Source: DASYQD01 sp036005845
GTDB lineage: Bacteria; Acidobacteriota; Thermoanaerobaculia; Multivoradales; JAIOJS01
Assembly: GCA_036005845.1 (NCBI GenBank)
Contig: DASYQD010000162.1
Location: 1 to 5,617 of the forward strand
Direction: 5' to 3'
Length of the DNA: 5,617 nucleotides
Position numbers and translations under genes: made by a program. Within the stretch, counting starts at the first letter, position 1. Each line of letters opens with the position of its first letter. Below are positions 1 through 5,617 of this stretch, one piece after another. The notes beneath the pieces were generated by a model. It was not told where the DNA came from, did no database searches, and saw nothing but the letters and a program-made list of their open reading frames with translations.

Positions 1-2631
<2,631 letters not shown>

Positions 2632-2657
2632 GACGCGGGAACCAGGGGCAGTCTACG

Positions 2658-2674
2658 CGCGGGCCAGACCCGCG
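2658..2674 (-). other. Stem-loop in the leader of the kinase gene
   Basis: A perfect 6-bp inverted repeat, CGCGGG and CCCGCG, is separated by 5 bases. It would fold in the kinase mRNA leader and ends about 26 bases before the GTG start. There is no run of T after it, so it is a poor candidate for an intrinsic terminator. It might affect translation of a gene that has no visible ribosome binding site. At this GC content such hairpins also arise by chance. Confidence 0.3.
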
Positions 2675-2689
2675 GCAGCGATTCTGTGG

Positions 2690-2720
2690 CTACGCGGCAC
2701 CCGTGCCTGCCGCGTATCAC
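2690..2720 (-). promoter_or_regulatory. Bipartite promoter/operator element upstream of the kinase gene
   Basis: Read on the minus strand this is GTGATACGCG (2720-2711), a 14-base spacer, then CGCGTAG (2696-2690). The same two boxes with the same spacing occur upstream of the FG-GAP gene at 3408-3438. The spacers also agree at 7 of 14 positions, giving 24 of 31 identities overall. The element ends 58 bases before the kinase start, in the gap after the sigma stop codon. The inner parts form a dyad, TACGCG-N14-CGCGTA. It could be an ECF-type -35/-10 pair or the operator of a dimeric regulator. The match is seen directly; the function is inferred. Confidence 0.65.
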
Positions 2721-2733
2721 CGCGGCGCCGCGG
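2720..2733. repeat. 14-bp perfect GC palindrome
   Basis: CCGCGGCGCCGCGG is its own reverse complement. It touches the outer edge of the GTGATACGCG box upstream of the kinase gene. It lacks a T-tract, so it is not a typical terminator for the sigma gene. It may be a protein-binding site or simply a by-product of base composition. No matching palindrome adjoins the sister element at 3408-3438. Confidence 0.3.
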
Positions 2734-2753
2734 GGCTCGGCCTCCGCCCCGAT

Positions 2754-3395
2754 CTAAGCGAGAACGGACGGCGTCGTGCGCGTCGCGGCTCCACTCGCCT
2801 CGCCCTCGCCGCCGCCATCGCCGTCCAGGTGGGCCCGCAGCCAGACGCGGGCGAACTGCCAATCGCGCTTGATGGTGATCGTCGAGACGCCGAGGCACTC
2901 GGCCACCTCCTCGTGCTCGAGGTCGGCGAAGTAACGCATCTCCACCACCTTCGCCTGGCGCGGGTAGCGCTCGGCGAAGGCGTCGAGCGCGCGGTCGAGG
3001 TCGAGCAGGTCGACCTCGCGCTGGCGTTTCAGGACGAGGGTGATCGAGATCTCGTCGCCCGCCTGTCGCTTGCGCGCGGCGCGGGCGCGCGCGTGGTCGA
3101 CGAGCACCCGCCGCATCATCGCCGCCGCGAGGCCGAAGAAGTGCGCGCGGTCGCGCCAGTCGACGCGCTGCTGGGCGAGGAGGCGCAGGTAGGCCTCGTG
3201 GACGAGCGCCGTGGGCTGCAGCGTGTGGCCGGCGCGCTCGCCGCGCAGCTGCGCCGAGGCGATCTTGCGCAGCTCGACGTAGACGCGGTCGAGCAGCAGG
3301 TCGCCGGCCGACGCGTCGCCGCGCCGCCAGGCCTGGAGGAGACCGGTGACCTCGGTGCCGGGCACGGCGTCCAGTGTACGCGCGGCGAGGCTCAC
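2754..3395 (-). CDS. ECF-type RNA polymerase sigma factor (acidobacterial / kinase-linked type, TIGR02999-like)
   Basis: The product is 213 residues with both ECF domains. Region 2 spans about residues 16-110, with helix HTLQPTALVHEAYLRL (57-72) at region 2.2 and the promoter-melting and -10-reading stretch HFFGLAAAMMRRVLVDHAR (85-103). Region 4 spans about 130-190, with the -35-reading helix-turn-helix around EEVAECLGVSTITIKRDW (162-179). Canonical ECFs carry a DAED-like acidic motif in region 2.2; here it is replaced by QPTA with Thr62, as in families encoded beside Ser/Thr kinases. A Gly/Ala/Thr-rich tail (191-213) extends past the last helix. The start used is GTG at 3395, with an in-frame TAA three codons upstream. 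GTG at 3365 (Val11) is a realistic alternative because family homology begins only near residue 14. Neither has a good Shine-Dalgarno. The kinase gene follows on the same strand; no anti-sigma gene is visible. Confidence 0.93.
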   Translation of the reverse strand: MSLAARTLDAVPGTEVTGLLQAWRRGDASAGDLLLDRVYVELRKIASAQLRGERAGHTLQPTALVHEAYLRLLAQQRVDWRDRAHFFGLAAAMMRRVLVDHARARAARKRQAGDEISITLVLKRQREVDLLDLDRALDAFAERYPRQAKVVEMRYFADLEHEEVAECLGVSTITIKRDWQFARVWLRAHLDGDGGGEGEASGAATRTTPSVLA

Positions 3396-3402
3396 GGAAG
3401 GT

Positions 3403-3437
3403 TACGCGTGATACGCGCCGGGACCGGCTCTCGCGTA
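3403..3437 (-). promoter_or_regulatory. Possible minus-strand promoter or operator half-sites upstream of the sigma gene
   Basis: The divergent region holds TACGCG at 3403-3408 and 3412-3417 (direct repeat, 9-bp period) and the inverted CGCGTA at 3432-3437. A further TACGCG lies at 3377-3382, inside the 5' end of the sigma gene. Because the inner boxes are symmetrical, the element can also be read toward the sigma gene (TACGCG-N14-CGCGTA on the minus strand). Read this way it ends 16 bases before the GTG at 3395, or 46 bases before the GTG at 3365. The outer GTGA is not conserved in this orientation, so autoregulation of the sigma gene is only a possibility. Confidence 0.3.
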
Positions 3438-3438
3438 G
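3408..3438 (+). promoter_or_regulatory. Bipartite promoter/operator element upstream of the FG-GAP gene
   Basis: GTGATACGCG (3408-3417), 14 bases, then CGCGTAG (3432-3438) repeats the element found upstream of the kinase gene in the same orientation relative to the coding sequence. It ends 50 bases before the ATG, leaving room for a leader of about 40-45 bases if CGCGTAG serves as the -10 box. A CGTA core is known in -10 boxes of some ECF promoters such as Bacillus sigma-W. However, the gap from TGATAC to CGTA is 19 bases here, longer than the roughly 16 usual there, so an operator function stays open. Confidence 0.65.
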
Positions 3439-3475
3439 TGGCGGCGATTCGAAGCCGGGACCTTCCAACCCCTCT

Positions 3476-3482
3476 GAGGAGG
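3476..3482 (+). promoter_or_regulatory. Strong Shine-Dalgarno of the FG-GAP gene
   Basis: GAGGAGG lies 6 bases before the ATG at 3489 and fixes that start. It contrasts with the two regulatory genes, which begin with GTG and have no recognisable Shine-Dalgarno. Confidence 0.85.
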
Positions 3483-3488
3483 AACACC

Positions 3489-5617
3489 ATGCGATGCCTC
3501 GACCTTCACCGACTCCGGCGCTCCACTGCCGCGCTCGCGGCCGGCGCTCTCTTCGGCGTCGCCGCCGCCGCCGGCGCGCAGACGACTGCCGTCGGGCTCT
3601 CGACCGTGCGCTCGCAACGCTTCGGCAACGAGAACCTGCTCGGCTTCTACACGCCGCAAGGCGGCGATGCCTTTGCCGCCGCGCTCGCCGTCGGCGACTT
3701 CAACGGCGACGGCGCCGACGACCTCGCCAGCGGCATACCGTTCGACAACGGCCTGACCACCAACCCGGTCACCGACAGTGGCACGGTGATCGTGCGTTAC
3801 GGCGTCGTCGGCTCGGGCCTCGACACCAAGCCGGCCGGCACGGTGCTGCGGCAGAGCGACGACCGCGACCCCGCCGAGCCCGGCGACTACTACGGTTACT
3901 CCCTCGCTTCCTGCGACTTCAACGGCGACGACTTCGACGACCTCGCCGTCGGCGTTCCCTTCGAGAACTATGCCGGCAGCACCGACGCCGGGGCCGTGCA
4001 GATCCACTACGGCTCGGCCTCCGGCATCCACACCAGCGGCGACGCCTTCTACACGCAGAGCACCGTCGGAATCGCCGGCGACGTCGAGCCAGGCGACGCG
4101 TTCGGCCAGGTGCTGGCCTGCGGCGACTTCAACCACGACGGCTACGACGACCTCGCCATCGGCGTTCCGCAGGAGGACTTCGAGGACAACGACCCGGCGA
4201 GCTTCGACGCCTCCAAGGGCATGGTCGACATCATCCCGGGGTCCGCCCTCGGGCTCGACCCGGCGCACGGCAGCCACCTCGACCAGGACGTGGCGGGGAT
4301 GAACGGCACCGCGGAGACCTGCGACTTCTTCGGCGAAGCCCTGGCCGTCGGCGACTTCAACGCCGACGGCTTCGACGACCTCGCCATCGGTGTCTCGGGG
4401 GAGGACGACTTCGAGGGCCAGCTGCAGGTGGTCTTCGGCAGCCCGTCGGGCCTGAATCCGGCGGACAACGTGTTCTGGAGCCAGTCCTTCCTCGGCGGCA
4501 CCTCCGAGAGCGACGACCGCTTCGGGGAAGGCCTCGCCGCCGGTGACTTCGACGGCGACGGCGCCGACGACCTCGCCGTCGGCGCCCCGACCGAGGACCT
4601 CGGCGCCAACAACTCGATCCCCGATGCCGGCCAGGTGACCGTGCTCTACGGCGCGGTCGGCGGCTTCGATCGCACGCGTACCCAGTTCTTCGACCAGGAC
4701 GTGGTGCTCGGCGCCGGGACGAGCGAGGCCAACGATCTCTTCGGCTGGACCTTCGCCGCCGCCGACTTCGACCACGACGGCCGCGACGACCTCGTCATCG
4801 GCCACCCGCACGAGTTCGTCAGCGGCACTGCCGATGGCGCCGCCACCATCATGATGGGCTCGTCCACCGGCCTCACCGCCACCCGCCACCGCGGCATAGC
4901 CGCCGGCTACGATGGCTTCCCCGGCGACGCCCTGCAGCACCAGAAGGCCCTCGCCTCCGCGCTCGCCGCCGGCGACTTCGACGGCGACGGGCACGGCGAC
5001 GTCGCCTTGGGCGCGCCTTACGAGGACGTGGGCGGCACCGCCGACGTCGGCACCGAGATGGTTCTCTACGGCGCGCTCTTCGGCGACGGCGTGGAGAACG
5101 GCAACACGTCGCTATGGTCGCAGACCGTCTCTTCGCCCTACACCACGACCTTCAACAACCTCCAGGTCACCGCGGCGGCGAAGCTCGGCCCGATCGCGAG
5201 CAGGGTGGGCATCCAGCTCAACCTCTTCAGCCCGACGCTGCAGAAGCCGGCCGCGTCCACTTACCTGCGCGTCGGCCCCGAAGCCGGCCTCGCCGACGAA
5301 CGCACGCTGCAAGGCACGTTCTTCATCGACCCGCAAGGACTCACCATGAGCAGCGCCGCCAACGCCAACTCGTTCCAGTTGATGGCCTGCACCGACGCGC
5401 TCGGCAGCGGCGCCAAGACCCGCCTCGCCTTCGACCTCGTGCGCACCGCCACCACCTGGTCGATCGTCGGCAACTTCTTCAACGAGCTGACCAACGCGCT
5501 CGCCTTCGCCGGCAGCGGCGTCATCGCCAACGCCGGCGACTCGGCGGCGCGCAACAACCGCATCGAGTTCTCGTGGACGGCGGGCAACCCCGGCCACCTG
5601 ACGGTGTGGCGCACGCG
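3489..5617 (+). CDS. Secreted seven-repeat FG-GAP (integrin-alpha-like) beta-propeller protein with uncharacterised C-terminal domain (3' end beyond window)
   Basis: An open frame of 709 complete codons runs from ATG 3489 off the window end. Residues 1-30 look like a Sec signal peptide: an Arg-rich start (MRCLDLHRLRR), an Ala/Leu core and a likely cut after Ala30 (AGA, then Gln31), so the protein is exported. Seven FG-GAP repeats follow. Their calcium-binding loops begin at residues 69, 142, 212, 288, 352, 425 and 495, with patterns such as GDFNGDGADDLA (D-x-N-x-D-G-x-x-D) followed by GAP-like turns. Seven repeats of 64-76 residues make one complete seven-bladed propeller. From about residue 535 the sequence changes to a beta-rich domain without FG-GAP motifs, with features such as FFIDPQGLTM and a late IEFSWTAGNPGHLTVW stretch. 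This loosely resembles C-terminal beta-sandwich or LamG-like domains, but I cannot assign a family. The likely role is surface or extracellular adhesion or ligand binding; the partner is unknown. It is divergent from the sigma/kinase pair and has the shared element upstream. Confidence 0.9.
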   Translation, partial: MRCLDLHRLRRSTAALAAGALFGVAAAAGAQTTAVGLSTVRSQRFGNENLLGFYTPQGGDAFAAALAVGDFNGDGADDLASGIPFDNGLTTNPVTDSGTVIVRYGVVGSGLDTKPAGTVLRQSDDRDPAEPGDYYGYSLASCDFNGDDFDDLAVGVPFENYAGSTDAGAVQIHYGSASGIHTSGDAFYTQSTVGIAGDVEPGDAFGQVLACGDFNHDGYDDLAIGVPQEDFEDNDPASFDASKGMVDIIPGSALGLDPAHGSHLDQDVAGMNGTAETCDFFGEALAVGDFNADGFDDLAIGVSGEDDFEGQLQVVFGSPSGLNPADNVFWSQSFLGGTSESDDRFGEGLAAGDFDGDGADDLAVGAPTEDLGANNSIPDAGQVTVLYGAVGGFDRTRTQFFDQDVVLGAGTSEANDLFGWTFAAADFDHDGRDDLVIGHPHEFVSGTADGAATIMMGSSTGLTATRHRGIAAGYDGFPGDALQHQKALASALAAGDFDGDGHGDVALGAPYEDVGGTADVGTEMVLYGALFGDGVENGNTSLWSQTVSSPYTTTFNNLQVTAAAKLGPIASRVGIQLNLFSPTLQKPAASTYLRVGPEAGLADERTLQGTFFIDPQGLTMSSAANANSFQLMACTDALGSGAKTRLAFDLVRTATTWSIVGNFFNELTNALAFAGSGVIANAGDSAARNNRIEFSWTAGNPGHLTVWRT
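3693..5027 (+). repeat. Seven tandem FG-GAP repeats within the coding sequence
   Basis: The calcium-loop cores start at 3693, 3912, 4122, 4350, 4542, 4761 and 4971. The segments are GDFNGDG, CDFNGDD, GDFNHDG, GDFNADG, GDFDGDG, ADFDHDG and GDFDGDG, each followed within a few residues by D(D/V)LA-like strands. The DNA around each core is also similar (gacttcaac or gacttcgac), as expected from ancient internal duplication. Repeat 7 has Gly for the usual Asp (HGDVA), and repeats 4 and 6 have GVS and GHP in place of GAP. The unit spacing varies from 64 to 76 residues. Confidence 0.9.

Noticed and set aside
2653..2659. Third CGCGTAG copy on the minus strand, closer to the kinase start
   Set aside because: No GTGATACGCG-like box lies at the matching distance upstream, so it is not a second full element.
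2720..2733. Palindrome as terminator of the sigma gene
   Set aside because: No T-tract follows on the minus strand, and the palindrome leaves almost no loop.
2653..3468. Minus-strand open frame of 271 codons overlapping the sigma gene
   Set aside because: It is an alternative-frame shadow of a clear ECF sigma factor.
3439..3475. tRNA T-arm-like string (TTCGAATC on the minus strand) near 3445-3455
   Set aside because: The flanking bases do not pair as a T stem, and no acceptor, D or anticodon arm can be drawn, so it is neither a tRNA nor a convincing attachment site.
3374..4546. Plus-strand open frame of 390 codons overlapping the start of the propeller gene
   Set aside because: It is the +1 shadow of the FG-GAP frame; the product is almost entirely Arg and Ala without a recognisable fold.
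3402..4994. Minus-strand open frame of 530 codons opposite the propeller gene
   Set aside because: The Val/Glu/Gly-rich periodic product mirrors the FG-GAP repeats on the other strand, where signal peptide, Shine-Dalgarno and calcium loops all mark the real gene.

Overview
The window is very GC-rich (by eye around 70%) and almost fully coding. Codons strongly prefer G or C at the third position. Three protein genes are visible. Two on the minus strand form an ECF sigma factor / transmembrane Ser/Thr kinase pair, and one on the plus strand is a divergent, secreted FG-GAP beta-propeller protein. The kinase and the propeller gene both run off the window. ECF sigma factors of this type next to kinases with C-terminal TPR-like repeats are common in Acidobacteriota, Planctomycetota, Gemmatimonadota and Xanthomonadales-type Gammaproteobacteria. 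The sequence alone does not separate these; an acidobacterium or a xanthomonad-like bacterium fits best.

Layout. Positions 2631 to 1 (minus) carry a PknB-type kinase with a short helical N-terminal region, a complete catalytic domain, one membrane helix and at least 440 residues of alpha-helical TPR-like sequence. A 122-bp gap (2632-2753) separates it from the ECF sigma gene (3395-2754, minus). A 93-bp divergent intergenic region (3396-3488) follows, and then the propeller gene (3489 to the window edge, plus), which has a signal peptide, seven FG-GAP repeats and an unassigned C-terminal domain. No RNA gene, insertion sequence, CRISPR array or convincing intrinsic terminator was seen. No stretch over 300 bases lacks a gene.

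How the parts may work together. Both intergenic gaps contain the same bipartite element, GTGATACGCG-N14-CGCGTAG, with identical spacing and in the same orientation relative to the gene downstream. One copy precedes the propeller gene and the other precedes the kinase gene. The simplest reading is a shared promoter or operator, plausibly read by the sigma factor encoded between them. The sigma factor lacks the usual acidic residues of region 2.2 and has a threonine there (Thr62). This is the pattern in which phosphorylation by a partner kinase is thought to supply the missing negative charge. The inferred circuit is: outside signal, membrane kinase, phosphorylated ECF sigma, then transcription of the kinase gene and of an exported propeller protein. 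The shared element and the residues are seen directly; the circuit is inference.
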